From Otis tarda (taxonomy: Eukaryota > Chordata > Aves > Otidiformes > Otididae): a stretch of DNA of 64,000 nucleotides. Below are positions 36,823 through 46,491 of the stretch, piece after piece (positions within the stretch are counted from its first letter, which is position 1; every line of letters begins with the position of its first letter). The DNA lies in contig CM048553.1 in the NCBI GenBank assembly GCA_026413225.1, forward strand, positions 100,476,190 through 100,540,189, in the 5' to 3' direction. Under the pieces are notes generated by a model, which worked only from the letters and a program-made list of their open reading frames with translations, was not told the DNA's origin and searched no databases. Position numbers and translations under genes: made by a program.

Positions 36823-38641
36823 ATGGATCGTAGTAGAGAGACAGAAATGGAGTTACGGAGATCCTCCAGCCCAGGCAGGCTAAGCAAGAGTGACATGGAT
36901 GCTGACAAGACCATGTGCCACAGCTGCTGCATCTGCGGTAAAAGTTTCCCTTTTCAGAGCTCATTGTCACAGCACATGAGGAAGCACACGGGCGAGAAGC
37001 CCTACAAATGCCCTTACTGTGATCACAGAGCTTCCCAAAAGGGCAACCTGAAGATCCACATCCGTAGTCACAGAACAGGCACTTTAAGTCAGGGGCATGA
37101 GGCAGAGATGGGAGAGGCGCAACTGGGGGAGATGGGCGTTTCGGAGGGCCTCGGCGGGTGCACCAGCCCTACAAAAAGCACGTCTGCCTGCAACAAGATC
37201 TTGAACGGTACCGCTCAGGTAGATAGCAGCAAGATCTTGTTGAGAAGCAGCAAGAAGGAGGTCGTGGAGGCAATGCCAGCTGAAGAGGATGGCAAGCTGA
37301 CCTCTTACCAATGCACCTTCTGCAAAAACAAATTTGAAAGGAAGAAGGATCTGGAGCAACACCTGCACCAGGTCCACAAACCGTTCAAATGCAGGTTGTG
37401 TAGCTACATGACCCTGAGGGAGGAGACGCTGTTAAACCATGTAGAGAAGGACCATGTAACAGCTCAGGTCCCAAATGGGGAGGCCTATGCCGAGAACTGC
37501 AAGAGTGAGCTGAGCGCAGGCGAGTTTCCGTGCGAGGTCTGCGGTCAGGCCTTTAGTCAAACCTGGTTCCTGAAAGCTCACATGAAAAAGCACAGGGGGT
37601 CATTTGATCACGGGTGCCACATTTGTGGCAGGAGATTCAAAGAGCCCTGGTTTCTCAAAAACCACATGAAGTCGCATGGCCCCAGGAGTGGGAGCAAAAA
37701 CAAACCAAAAAATGATTTGGATCTCATAGCCACTATCAATGACGTGATACAGGAGGAGATGATTGTGACAGGCCTGTCTCTGTATGAAGTTTGCACCAAG
37801 TGTGGAAATCTGTTTACAAATATGGAAAGCCTGAAAGCGCATAACACTGTTCACTACCGGGCGCAGCGGGGCAGCGCTGGGAATAAAGCCGAGGGCTTAA
37901 CTGATGGGAGCCTAAGCTCCTCGGTAACGAAGCAGTTTTTCTTGCAGTGTCTCAATCTAAGGCCATCTGCAGGGCTGGATAGAGTTACAGCAGGACAGCC
38001 TGGGAAAAGAGTAGCCGAGTTGGATCCGGTCAGTAGCTACCAAGCTTGGCAGCTGGCCACCAAAGGAAAAGTAGTAGAGCCCTCAGAGTATGTGAAATAT
38101 TTGGGATGGGATGAGGCCCTGGCAGATGCGGATGTGACTTATGACAAGGATAAGAGAGAGTATATCCTTGTCAACCAGGAGAAGCGCAAGCGAGAGCAGG
38201 ACTCGCCCAGCTCCTCCAGCAACCCCAAGAAGAAGAGCTGCACCAGTGGGCGCCCGGAGAAAACCGGCAGTGCCCCGCCGGTGGAGAGCTGCCCACTCGC
38301 CCAGGGGGACCTGGACTACCGCCCTGCCTCGCGGCAGAGCCGGCGGGCCGCCCAGAACAAGTCCACCGAGTGCTTTGAGTGCGGGAAGATCTTCCGCACC
38401 TATCACCAAATGGTGCTGCACTCCCGGGTGCACCGCAAGGAGCGGCGGAGAGGCGGTGAGGGCGGAACAGCCGCCCAGCCCGACCGCTACGGCTCCAGCA
38501 GTGAGGAAGGGGACTCGGGATCTGTCAGCGGGCCCAGCACCCCCGGCTCTGCATCTGCCCCAGAGGACTCGGCCACCTCTGGCCTGGGGGAGGAGGCGGC
38601 TGAGGAGAGCTCAGAGGAGGGAGCAGCCAACCCCTCACTAG
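36823..38641 (+). CDS. ZNF516: ZNF516, large N-terminal coding exon (residues 1-606)
   Basis: Nuclear C2H2 zinc-finger transcription factor. The start, MDRSRETEMELRR, matches the known N terminus of ZNF516, so the ATG at 36823 is preferred over the in-frame ATG at 36736. Eight fingers are visible, by first Cys and last His: 35-55, 63-83, 164-185, 190-211, 237-257, 265-285, 324-344 and 517-537. Fingers 1-2 share a canonical HTGEKPYKC linker. Fingers 5-6 share the unusual TWFL/PWFL helix. A conserved block around 421-460 (YLGWDEALADADVTYDKDKR) and basic patches at 454-457 and 469-471, possible nuclear localisation signals, separate finger 7 from finger 8. A Ser/Glu-rich tail follows. The exon ends in AG|GTAAGA at 38641/38642 after the first base of a codon. 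The vertebrate protein is about 1150 residues, so this is the N-terminal half. In mammals ZNF516 acts with PRDM16 on brown-fat genes and with CtBP/LSD1 in repression. Confidence 0.92.
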
Positions 38642-41600
38642 GTAAGATTGCTCCCAGCCTTGCCCTGCTTGCTGTCACCAATCGCTGCGTCTTCCAGTGT
38701 GGGACACAGCGATAAGCAGAGAGATGTGTGAAAGCACGTGAGAGGTTTAAAGGCGGTGTGGATGGGGTCTTGTGCCCCCTTGCCTCGGCATGGCAACTCA
38801 TTGTGTCTGGTGTGGATAATAGAAGCGAGATCAGAGGACCTCTTCACAGGGTGCAAGTGAACTTGTATTTTGGTGAAGGACACCTGAGAAGTATCTTAGT
38901 TGCCTATAGCAATGCTACAGAGTAGGGTGGTGTCTTCCCTGGACATTTTGGGTGCTGTTTTTCCCCAGTCTGTGAGCGTCCTGTGCACTGTTCTGCCTGT
39001 AGCGTGCAGGTGTAGCAGGGGCACAGGCTGTGTGGTGTAGCCCCAAAGCACATAAAGTTGTTAATCACCGGCATGAGAGGCGTCTCTCTCCTCTCCTCTG
39101 CTTCGCTTCCCAAATTGTGTTTATAACTCCAAAGGCTATAATTAATCTCTCTGGATTAAAGCGGTCCTTTGAGCCTAGCGCTACTAAATGGAACAAATTA
39201 TTCTCCAAACAGCAGCAAAGTAAATATTTAAAAGAACACCATTAAGCACTTTTGTATCTTTTTTTTTTTAATATTTTATTTTTGTTGTTCACCATTTTGT
39301 TTATAATACCCCTTTAGAAATATGAGATTAACCATTCTTTCCTTACTAGCTTTGCCCTGGTTTTTTGTTTGTTTTCTGTTTGGCAAACAATAGCGTTTTC
39401 CTCTCATTTTCATTCCTTTTGTTATGAAGAACATAGTTATCTGTAGAGTCCAACTCATTTTCAAGACCATCATGGATGAAGTAATCTGCACCATTGTGGA
39501 AGAGGGTGGTTTTATTCAATTAGCCATGTTCTCTCAGGATTTTATATAATGTTGTGCTTTCTCCTGGCTACAGTCCCTGCAGCAGCAAAGCAACAGTTTA
39601 CAGAATTGTGTATTAATAGTTACATGTTTTTCATAAAGTTTTGAGGCAATGTTAGTTTTTTTTTTTTTTTTTTTTTTTTTTGTCGTCGTTAAGCTTCTTT
39701 CGTGAAAGTCATGTGGTTTTAGGACAACTACAGTTGGGACTGACACTACTTGGCAATATAACTTTTGAAACGTATGATGTAGGGGAAGAGAACTCCAAAG
39801 GATTGAAATTGTAAAACATTAAACCCATCTGTTTGTCCTTAAAATGACAAGAATGATCCTAAACTTAATTTTGCTACAACTTGGATCAAGTCCCCAGTGG
39901 ACAAATTGGGTGCACGCTGGAACAGAAATTTAAATTAAACCAAGAACTCAACTTTTTTTTTTTTTTTTTATGCTTTCTTGCCCTTTCCTAAACCACAACT
40001 CCAAAAAGTCCTAGCAACAGGCTAACTTAAATATTTTTATCGTGATTACTTGCCCATTTGAAAGACTCAAAATACGGCTTTCCTGATATGCTGTTGGATT
40101 TTGAACACTTAAACAAAGTTCCTTATGGGAGCATACATAGTTATTTTCTCTGAAAATCCGTCCGATACTACCTGAAACACCTTGGTACAGTTGACACAAG
40201 ATGCAGTGATAAAACTGTGGCTTTGTCTGGAGTTAAATGGGGCTGCCATGCTTTACCGGTCTAATGTACAGTGCTCTTATGGAATTTGCTGTGATGGAAA
40301 ACCATTTCTCTGGAGACAGGCTGAAAACACTGAAACATCTTTTTCACGTGATATTCAAATAGGAAAGCTGTTCTTACACGCTCTCTGTATTTAGCACTTT
40401 TATTTCTAATACGAGGAGCTGTCCCATCTCTTTGCCTGTCCCGCTTCTTACCTCGACTCAAGCTTTGAGCTCTTGTTGCAGGAGTGAAAGGTGAGAGTTA
40501 AAGTCACACAGCAGTTTCTCTCGCAGGAAATAAGGTGACTGCTTAACCAATGTCACTAGCCAGCACCGGGAAACGCGTTTGTTTGAGTGCCAAATTCATT
40601 GTTCTCTTCTTTAACTGTAAAGAAGCAGCAAACCGATGAGCCTACATAAAGGCGCATCTTGGAAAAGGGATGTGTTTGCACTGATGGGCTGGGAGAGGGT
40701 GGCTGCTGCGTTTTATATTTGCTAACATCACAGCTGAAGAGCTAATCAAGTATTTAATTGGCTAATCAGAAACATTTTAATCTTCTGACTAAGAGAAATG
40801 TGACTCTTGCTTCTTAATAGAGTTTACTTAACTAAAATCACTGTGTCAGTGAAGTGAACATTTTTTATAAGTGACAGATTTTTTTTGATTCAAAAGGAGT
40901 TTTCATAGGTCAATGTTCAAGACTTAAGTTTCTAAATTTTCTGGTTTTGGTATGCAGATTTACTGACACTGCCCTTATATTGTTTTCTAAGGGACTGGGG
41001 TCCTTCTGCACAGCAGGCTGTAAGATTAGTTTTACTCTTCTGCAGATTGCTGCTTTAACTTGCGAGGTTTTCTTTCCCTCCCCTATGAACAGAAACTTAA
41101 TGTGTGCAGAATATGGGCCAAATTCTGCCCTTATGTGCGTTCCTGCTAAAATCAGGTATTCTGGTGCGGCCTTGAAGCACGTTTTGTCCTAGAAGTGCTA
41201 CAGTTTGCTATCCTCTGCTGCAGTTTTTTGTAGTTATTCTTGGTGGTGAAGCTTTTCTGTGGAGAGCCGTGCTCCAGCCCCACGGACAGCATCCCTCCCC
41301 AGTGGAGGCGGGCAAGCAGTGCTCTCGGTTCCTGTTCCTGATGCTTCTTCTACGATATTATTTTTACTCAGACTGTGGTCAGGAAAATCTTGTACTACTC
41401 ATAAGGCTATATAATATCTGCTTTTGTTTGGTTTTGTTTTGGTTTTTTTTTAATTTTTACTTTCGTATCTTTACTTTTCTTCCCTCCATTACTGTGTTAT
41501 CCTGGGTGAGAAAATGGCCTTGAGACTGCCAAGTATTGAATGTTGTAGCCTTGACTCAGCTGAAACTACTTCTTTATGTGTTTAGTTCTTAATAATCTGA

Positions 41601-42702
41601 GTAGTCCTTGCAGCCGGGAAGGTGGCAGTGCACCTCTGTGGTCACTTAGGGCCAAAAGAATTTGGGGCTGAAGGTGACTAGGGCTGGGAAGTACTGATAC
41701 GGTTTATTGGGAGAAGAGCAAGAATTACACTTTGCATATGAAATGAGATTGAGGGCCTCCAGGATGGACACTTCTTTGCTCGTAACACATCGGTAATTTG
41801 TCTCTGCTATCTATGTAGGGAAACAATCATTTCTTAGGCAGGGGGGTAGTGTTTGCAAACTCAGCTTATCAGCTGCCAGGGGGTAAGCTAGCTGGTTAGA
41901 AAGTGCTTTCCATCTTGTTGAAAGGAGGGTAAAAATTAGTATTCTAGAGTTACCACGGTGTACTGTGTGATACCTGTCATACAAGGATATATGCATGAGG
42001 TATATGTGCTTTATGTGACACCCGTGTGGGAAGAGGGGCCCAGAGCACATTTGCTCTGTTAAAAGCAGACTTTAAATATTTTCAAGGTCTTCCTGCCCTA
42101 GATGAGTCTTCATTTTTGTTTGGCATTCAAGCCACTAGCAGACTGTACCTGACTTTCACTGAGTTGCATCCAGAGCTATTTGAATCACTTGTGAATTGTT
42201 GCTCAGCACTTTCCCAACTTGAGGCTTTTTTTTGTGTGTGTGTATTTTTCATTTTTAACAAAAAAAAACCCAGAGCTATGACTGAGAGTAAAGAGGGATT
42301 ATACATGTGTTGATAAAACTGGAAGGGAAAACACACTATTTTATAAAATCTTTCAGCTTCTCAACTAAAATGTAGTTTTAGGTATTCGAAAGAATTCAGC
42401 CAGTGTGCATTTGGTGGTTGGTATTTTGAAGCCTCAGCATGGGCCGCCCCTCATTGCTATAGTGTATTTAGCAGTGAGGATGTTAGTTTGTTACATTAGG
42501 CACTATGAACTATTTCAGTCCTGAAATGAAGAAGGAACTGTAAATTTTGAGGCTGTGGCTGCTGCTGGCAGGTGGGAAGATGAAGTGAAAACGATTTAAA
42601 TGCCACTTGGCGCTGGGCAAACTCGTAGTAAGAGCACAGGCCTGTGACTCTGTTCAGTAAGGGGGTGCCATAAAGGTGCTTCTTTTTGCATGTAAGCAGC
42701 AG
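38642..42702. other. Start of the intron after the ZNF516 coding exon
   Basis: Begins with a strong donor (GTAAGA). Reading through the donor would add 24 residues and stop at 38713-38715, which would be an intron-retention product only. The remaining sequence is AT-rich with T-runs (39656-39681, 39953-39969) and no recognised gene or element until the provirus target site at 42703. Confidence 0.7.
39656..39681. repeat. T26 homopolymer
   Basis: Twenty-six consecutive T residues, one of the longest plain homopolymers in the window. No flanking retroposed gene is recognised. Confidence 0.85.
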
Positions 42703-42708
42703 ACTGGG
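42703..42708. repeat. Left target-site duplication of the provirus
   Basis: ACTGGG immediately before the LTR that starts at 42709. The same hexamer follows the other LTR at 47974-47979. A 6-bp duplication is the size made by alpha- and betaretrovirus-type integrases. Confidence 0.9.
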
Positions 42709-43004
42709 TGCAGGCTTCTCTTGCCAGCTAACCTACCCCGCACGCACCGGAGCCCCGCTCCGGGGAAAGCAGGGCATCACACGGATACCGTCAAGCCAAG
42801 CCTTCAATTTAATGCTGCGCAACACAGGGTTAAATACCCGTACACCCGCTACGCACGCGAACGCACCCGCCCCCTGCGCCCATGAATCTATCCGTGCCCG
42901 CCACGCATCTGCACCTGCACCCATGGACTTATCCGTGCCTAGCGCGCGAATCACTGCAGACTGCCCCTCCTGCATACATGCAGCCCTGCTAACGTTACCC
43001 CACA
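42709..43004 (-). repeat. 3' LTR of the provirus (296 bp)
   Basis: Runs from TGTGGGG (sense start at 43004) to ...CCTGCA (sense end at 42709), so it has TG...CA ends. Sense-strand promoter landmarks: a GC box GGGGGCGGG at 42874-42866, a TATA-like TATTTAA at 42836-42830 and a poly(A) signal ATTAAA at 42813-42808. The TATA to poly(A)-signal spacing is only about 20 bases, so the R region must be short, as in avian alpharetroviruses. U3 is CpG-rich and carries a 23-bp imperfect direct repeat (42876-42898 and 42917-42939). Appears identical to the LTR at 47678-47973. Confidence 0.95.
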
Positions 43005-43025
43005 ATTCCCCCCCTCTATGCTAAA
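43005..43025 (-). promoter_or_regulatory. Polypurine tract of the provirus
   Basis: On the minus strand a purine run (AGAGGGGGGGAAT) lies directly before the 3' LTR start TGTGGGG. This is where plus-strand DNA synthesis is primed in retroviruses. Its presence next to the correct LTR supports the called orientation. Confidence 0.85.
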
Positions 43026-43080
43026 TCATTCTAGTCTAATGGCTGGTACCCTGAGGTGGATGCCGCTATAACATAGTTGA

Positions 43081-43424
43081 TCATGGATAGTCGCCTAGTG
43101 ACCCCTCAATCATAGCATGCACGAAACGTAACAGTAACAGAAACAAACAAAGCATTATCAAAGCAACTGCTAGGATTGTCAGACCTATAGACACAATAGT
43201 TCTTAGCCATCTAGGTAAACCGAACAGGTCTGGAAACTACCCCAGTCCTTTAGGGCTTTGACATTGAATACCGACTGGACAGCATGCGCACGTGTCTTCT
43301 CCGAGGCCGAGGAGGTGTTCTTGCTCAAGTCCAAACAGCAGTAACCCTGGAGACCTAGGACTCCCTCTAGGTCGCTGCAACCGATGCCAGGCCTCGCAAG
43401 GGCATAATCTAATGCCAGCTTCAT
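43081..43424 (-). pseudogene. env transmembrane-subunit remnant
   Basis: Two overlapping minus-strand frames together show an Env TM end. Frame 43424-43203 holds an MKLALDYALA stretch like the conserved ectodomain helix, followed by a Cys...CysCys cluster (GLQGYCCLDL). One frame over, 43231-43081 encodes a strongly hydrophobic anchor of about 23 residues (GLTILAVALIMLCLFLLLLR) with a short tail ending in TGA at 43083-43081. The frame change between the two means the copy cannot make a continuous TM protein. In a working provirus this subunit drives membrane fusion. Its position directly before the PPT and 3' LTR is the expected one. Confidence 0.75.
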
Positions 43425-43429
43425 TTGCG

Positions 43430-43651
43430 TCAGTCCTTCGTTGCATGCTGAGTAAAGTTGATGTAGTTTGTGAACCGTTCCCAGAAATTAGTCGTTATCA
43501 CTGGCACTGGAAGATTCACAATCAGGATTAATCCCACTAGGATGAGCTGGAGAATGTCACGCCGCTCGGTTACCCTGCTGATCCTCCAGCCACAGCTGTA
43601 CCAACCAGGCTGGGATCCATCGGGTCCCCGCACCTGTGGAGATACAAGCAT
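43430..43651 (-). pseudogene. env 5' remnant (signal peptide region)
   Basis: A minus-strand frame overlapping the end of integrase contains a hydrophobic segment (ILQLILVGLILIVNLPVPV) after charged residues, like an Env leader peptide, followed by a short N-linked-type sequence (NFT). It ends at 43430. The surface-subunit coding that should follow is missing: the sequence goes almost directly to the transmembrane remnant. Env starting inside the integrase reading frame is usual for retroviruses. The large deletion leaves no functional Env. Confidence 0.6.
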
Positions 43652-44420
43652 ACCCTTGTCCCCATGTTAGCAAATCAGCGGGACCTTCCCAGCCTGGGTT
43701 TTCTGGCAGGCGGAACCAGACCTTTGGGAGTGCCTTGCCCCCAAACAGCGGCTGACGCGAGGAAAAATGGTTTTGGATAGGGGAAACGGATTGGGGGTTA
43801 GCGAAGGACATATGATTCAGTACCACAAGCGCTTCACCGACCAAGACCCCCGGAGAACCCCTCTTTCCCCCCTCTCTTAAGCAGATTAGCTGTGCTTTCA
43901 GGGTTTTGTGTGCGCGTTCTACAATCACTTGCTTGGTGCTGTTCAGAGGAATGCCAAACGTATGGCGGACTCCCCACGTCTGCAGGAAGTTGTGAGATAT
44001 CTGTGACGGCCCACGGTCAGTCTTTATTTTCCGAGGTATCCTAGGCAAATAAAAGCCCAGCTCTGGTGCAGGATGGATTTTGTGTTATGGACGTCGTGAA
44101 TGGACACATGAAGAGAGCTCGGGAGCAAGTGTCGATCACAACATGAATGTATTTGAAACAGCCAAATATCACATAGTCTGTGATATCTAGTTGTCGTACC
44201 TGGTTCGGAGCATACCTCCGGGGTTAACGCCTGGGTAGTATAAGGCCTGGTTCGGTTTTGCTGCTTGACATGCTGGACAGGCTGCCACTACAGCCCAACC
44301 GTGTGAGATGGGCAGTTGGAACTGACATCGTATGGCGTGTGCATTCTGATGTATTATTCTCTGTATCACTTTTATAGACAGGTGACCAAGCACGGAATGA
44401 TTATACCTGGTATAATGCCT
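43557..44420 (-). pseudogene. Integrase pseudogene (most of the enzyme, frameshifted)
   Basis: Pol-derived integrase, normally joining viral DNA to the host chromosome. Sense order: zinc-binding N-terminal domain with HQNAH and CPAC (44393-44187); first catalytic Asp in VVIDTCSRALF (Asp codon 44133-44131), in a different frame; second Asp in KTDRGPS (44018-44016); Glu in VERAHKTLK (43919-43917); then a C-terminal domain with TWGQGYACIS and RWIPAWL, ending at 43557. The first Asp is out of frame with both neighbours, so at least two frameshifts exist. The second Asp and the Glu have 32 residues between them instead of the usual 35, suggesting a three-codon loss or an unusual lineage. No reverse transcriptase precedes it. 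Non-functional. Confidence 0.85.
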
Positions 44421-44633
44421 AGTATCACAATTTTTTAGCTAAGGATAGCAACCACCTAGCTATGCCCTACACAAGTTAATAAGATTACTAATGACACCTT
44501 ATCTATATATAAAAAAAACCTACATTTCACTATTTTCTACTAATTTTCTATTATGATATTCTCTATTACTACAAATATAATAACTTCAGTAACTTTCTTA
44601 TCTACAAAGCCAGTGACTAATTTTGCAGGCCTC

Positions 44634-44780
44634 TGTTGAAACGAGCCATAAATTTTATTAACAATGTTTTGTATTTTAAAGTTCCCTTTTCATTCCATGG
44701 CTTTTTCCAAGCGACTATGAATGTATCCCCCTCCCAAGGTCAGTGTGTTTTCACTGACCTACATCTCCCCTTGTTTGTTT
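44634..44780 (-). repeat. Possible polypurine tract plus LTR-like fragment
   Basis: On the minus strand, AAACAAACAAGGGGAGA (44780-44764) is directly followed by TGTAGGTCAGTG (from 44763), the layout of a polypurine tract before a 3' LTR. An AATAAA signal lies within the next 130 bases, and a TTTCAACA near 44634 could be a CA end. A 130-bp LTR would be very short, so this may be a fragment. It does not resemble the outer LTRs. Confidence 0.35.
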
Positions 44781-44946
44781 ACGAAAAGAGGCTTGTTTCA
44801 ACGCTTTATCTATTACAATTTGCACATATTTCAATACACACAAAATACAAATTAAAATACATATATAAAAGCAGGAATGAGTAAAACATCTTACAGCTAT
44901 TTGTAATAAGCTTCTATCAATTTAACTTTCGTGGTGGTTTTTTTGG

Positions 44947-44973
44947 TTTTTTTTTTTTTTTTTTTTTTTTTTT
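44947..44973 (-). repeat. Internal poly(A) tract (sense strand), 27 nt
   Basis: Twenty-seven T on the plus strand, so poly(A) in the sense orientation of the provirus. It is placed between the LTR-like block with tandem repeats and the next retroviral segment, so it may mark a former RNA 3' end or a template-switch junction. Confidence 0.7.
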
Positions 44974-45054
44974 ACCGTCAAATATATTCATGTAGCTAAA
45001 CCCATCAAAATCCTGACAACCATGATTTTGTGCTGATAATAAAAATCTACTACT

Positions 45055-45400
45055 GATCTATTCTGTTACCAACCCGACTACGCCAAAGACACCGCCGAGC
45101 AGGAGGATGTTTATCAGCCGGGTCAGAGCAGAGAAAGGAGGCAGGCGCAGCACCTTCAGGGCGTCCCCTGTTGTAAATAAAGTATGCTCTGGGTCCGTTC
45201 TCTCTCCTCCACTCCGAGCCACCTCTGTTTATACCCTCCGCAGATTCAGTGAAAGAGTACTGACCAGGTGTTGCTGCATGCGTGGCCAGTGCATACAACA
45301 AGGCCTGACCAGACGTTGCTGCATGCGTGGCCAACACATGCAACAAGGCCTGTCAAATATGTGCTCTGCAGGCTAACAGCGGTTCTGTTTTGTAAAGTAG
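45055..45400 (-). repeat. Second, unrelated LTR-like block inside the provirus
   Basis: On the minus strand a 45-bp tandem duplication is followed by TATAAA (45233-45228) in GGGTATAAACAGAGG and then about 170 bases of CpG-containing sequence ending near GGTAACAGAATAG. This looks like U3 enhancer repeats, promoter and R/U5 of an LTR family distinct from the outer LTRs. Env-like sequence ends just upstream (sense), so it is probably the 3' LTR of the ERV that donated the 45.5-46.2 kb segment. Exact ends are uncertain. Confidence 0.55.
45261..45350 (-). repeat. Two tandem 45-bp repeats
   Basis: Units 45261-45305 and 45306-45350 are the same length and differ at only a few positions. Each contains GTTGCTGCATGCGTGGCCA. 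Directly repeated units upstream of a TATA box are typical retroviral enhancers. Confidence 0.9.
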
Positions 45401-45659
45401 TATAGCGTATAGAATCTACGTCAATTAACAGTGTTAATAGTACTGATATAATTGCATGTGTTTACTTAGCAAGCCAAAAGCCCAATTTATTTAGCATAGC
45501 TAACGCCTAGGCACTTGCCACATCAAGTGCAAAGATTGAAGCAGCAATAATTTCACCTGGTTTCCAAAACTCTATATTATCTTGGCAATCAGATTCAAAG
45601 CTGTGTGTACTTCGTTTAGGCCTTTTATGCTGTCTGGATTTTGATATGTGCTCGCGTGA

Positions 45660-46062
45660 TTACACCATGCTGTATTGTTGCAATGTATAGGTCTTAAAGC
45701 ATTTACAATCATTACCCCTCTAGTAACATTAGCTCCTGAATAGTTAGAGAAAATAGGCAGAAGTCCATCTTTAGGGATCCCAAAAGTTCCATCTTTTGTT
45801 ATTTAGCACCCAGCACTCGCGGCTGCTGTTGTTTTCCACAGAATTGTCGTCCTACCGCTATCTGATCTGGCAGATTGACCAAGCATGTTCTGAAAGGCTT
45901 ATTTGAAGATGATCTAGACAAACAAATGATGTCCTGTCCTGTGGCATTAACCATAATTACCCACACATTTGTTCTTTCCGTAACTGATGTCCATGGAGCT
46001 GCCACACAGGTTGTTAACAATCCGACAGACGCAAGGCAGTTTGGAGCGCTGGTTGTAGCCAT
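45660..46062 (-). pseudogene. env surface-subunit remnant of a second ERV lineage
   Basis: A minus-strand frame starting with MATTSAPN at 46062 begins inside the upstream integrase frame and has a leader-like hydrophobic part (ASVGLLTTCVAA). It then shows ERTNVWVIMVNATGQDIICLS, with Cys and an N-glycosylation motif, and ends at 45799. Beyond that stop, another frame at about 45794-45660 has GIPKDGLLPIFSNYSGANV and further NxS/T motifs, as in a surface subunit. Stops and frame changes rule out a working Env. It is a different copy from the env pieces at 43.1-43.6 kb. Confidence 0.6.
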
Positions 46063-46155
46063 CGTGCAGGGATCCACTTGTTCACTGCTCCTGGAGAGAC
46101 ACAAGCATATCCTTTCCCCCACGTCATAAGAGGGAATGGTCCTTCCCAATTACCT
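46014..46155 (-). pseudogene. Integrase C-terminal end of a second ERV lineage
   Basis: A minus-strand frame reads WEGPFPLMTWGKGYACVS followed by KWIPARWLQPALQ and stops at 46016-46014. It aligns by eye with the C-terminal domain of the other integrase (TWGQGYACIS, RWIPAWL at about 43.6 kb), but differs clearly, so the provirus holds two integrase ends of separate origin. It begins a few bases after the poly(A) tract at 46165-46196, with nothing of the catalytic core. Confidence 0.8.
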
Positions 46156-46158
46156 GTT

Positions 46159-46164
<6 letters not shown>

Positions 46165-46196
<32 letters not shown>
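46165..46196 (-). repeat. Internal poly(A) tract (sense strand), 32 nt
   Basis: Thirty-two T on the plus strand, hence sense-strand poly(A). It joins a foreign LTR-type fragment (upstream in sense) to an integrase C-terminal fragment (downstream). A length above 30 is unusual inside a provirus. Confidence 0.85.
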
Positions 46197-46197
<1 letters not shown>

Positions 46198-46366
46198 GCT
46201 CAGCTTCCTGCACCTGCTCATTAACGAGACTTGGAAAGCCAGACAGTGTCCTTGGTCTCATTAACAACAACCCTTATCATCAGAGCGTTTTTATCAACAT
46301 TCTTCACATACAAAATCCAAAGCTTCTAAGAGGAAAATTAACTTCATCCCTGCTAAAACCAAGACA
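46197..46366 (-). repeat. Foreign avian LTR fragment inside the provirus
   Basis: On the minus strand the stretch starts TGTCTTGGTTTTAGCAGGG and continues with a GTTAATTTTCC segment, a TTGGATTTTGTATG-like stretch and a TGTTGATAA-like stretch. These are the landmarks of the 5' end of a common avian LTR family. About 170 bases are present, ending at the poly(A) tract. It is unlike the outer LTRs. Confidence 0.6.
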
Positions 46367-46406
46367 GTATTCATCCCTTATTTCACACCATTTACTTCAT
46401 GCTTAT

Positions 46407-46421
46407 ACACACACACACACA
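46407..46421. repeat. Short (AC)n microsatellite in the provirus
   Basis: Seven AC units between the end of gag-like coding and the foreign LTR fragment. Confidence 0.85.
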
Positions 46422-46491
46422 AACACGCCACCTCTATAACAAGGAAGCTCCAAAGACCGAAGGCTCCTTTTCTGGATCTATGGGACCTGGA

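Noticed and set aside
38083..38641. Long frames on both strands across the end of the ZNF516 exon
   Set aside because: They are shadows of the GC-rich ZNF516 coding sequence with no domains of their own.
38642..38715. Open frame continuing past the ZNF516 exon for 24 more residues
   Set aside because: A strong AG|GTAAGA donor lies at 38641/38642. The added residues do not look like the protein and end at once in a stop, so this is intron read-through.
42733..43005. 90-codon frame repeated exactly at 47702-47974
   Set aside because: It lies entirely within the two LTRs. The repeat reflects the appearance of identical LTRs, not a gene family.
46165..46196. T-run as the tail of a processed pseudogene on the minus strand
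   Set aside because: The sequence ahead of it in that orientation is an LTR fragment, not a spliced host mRNA.
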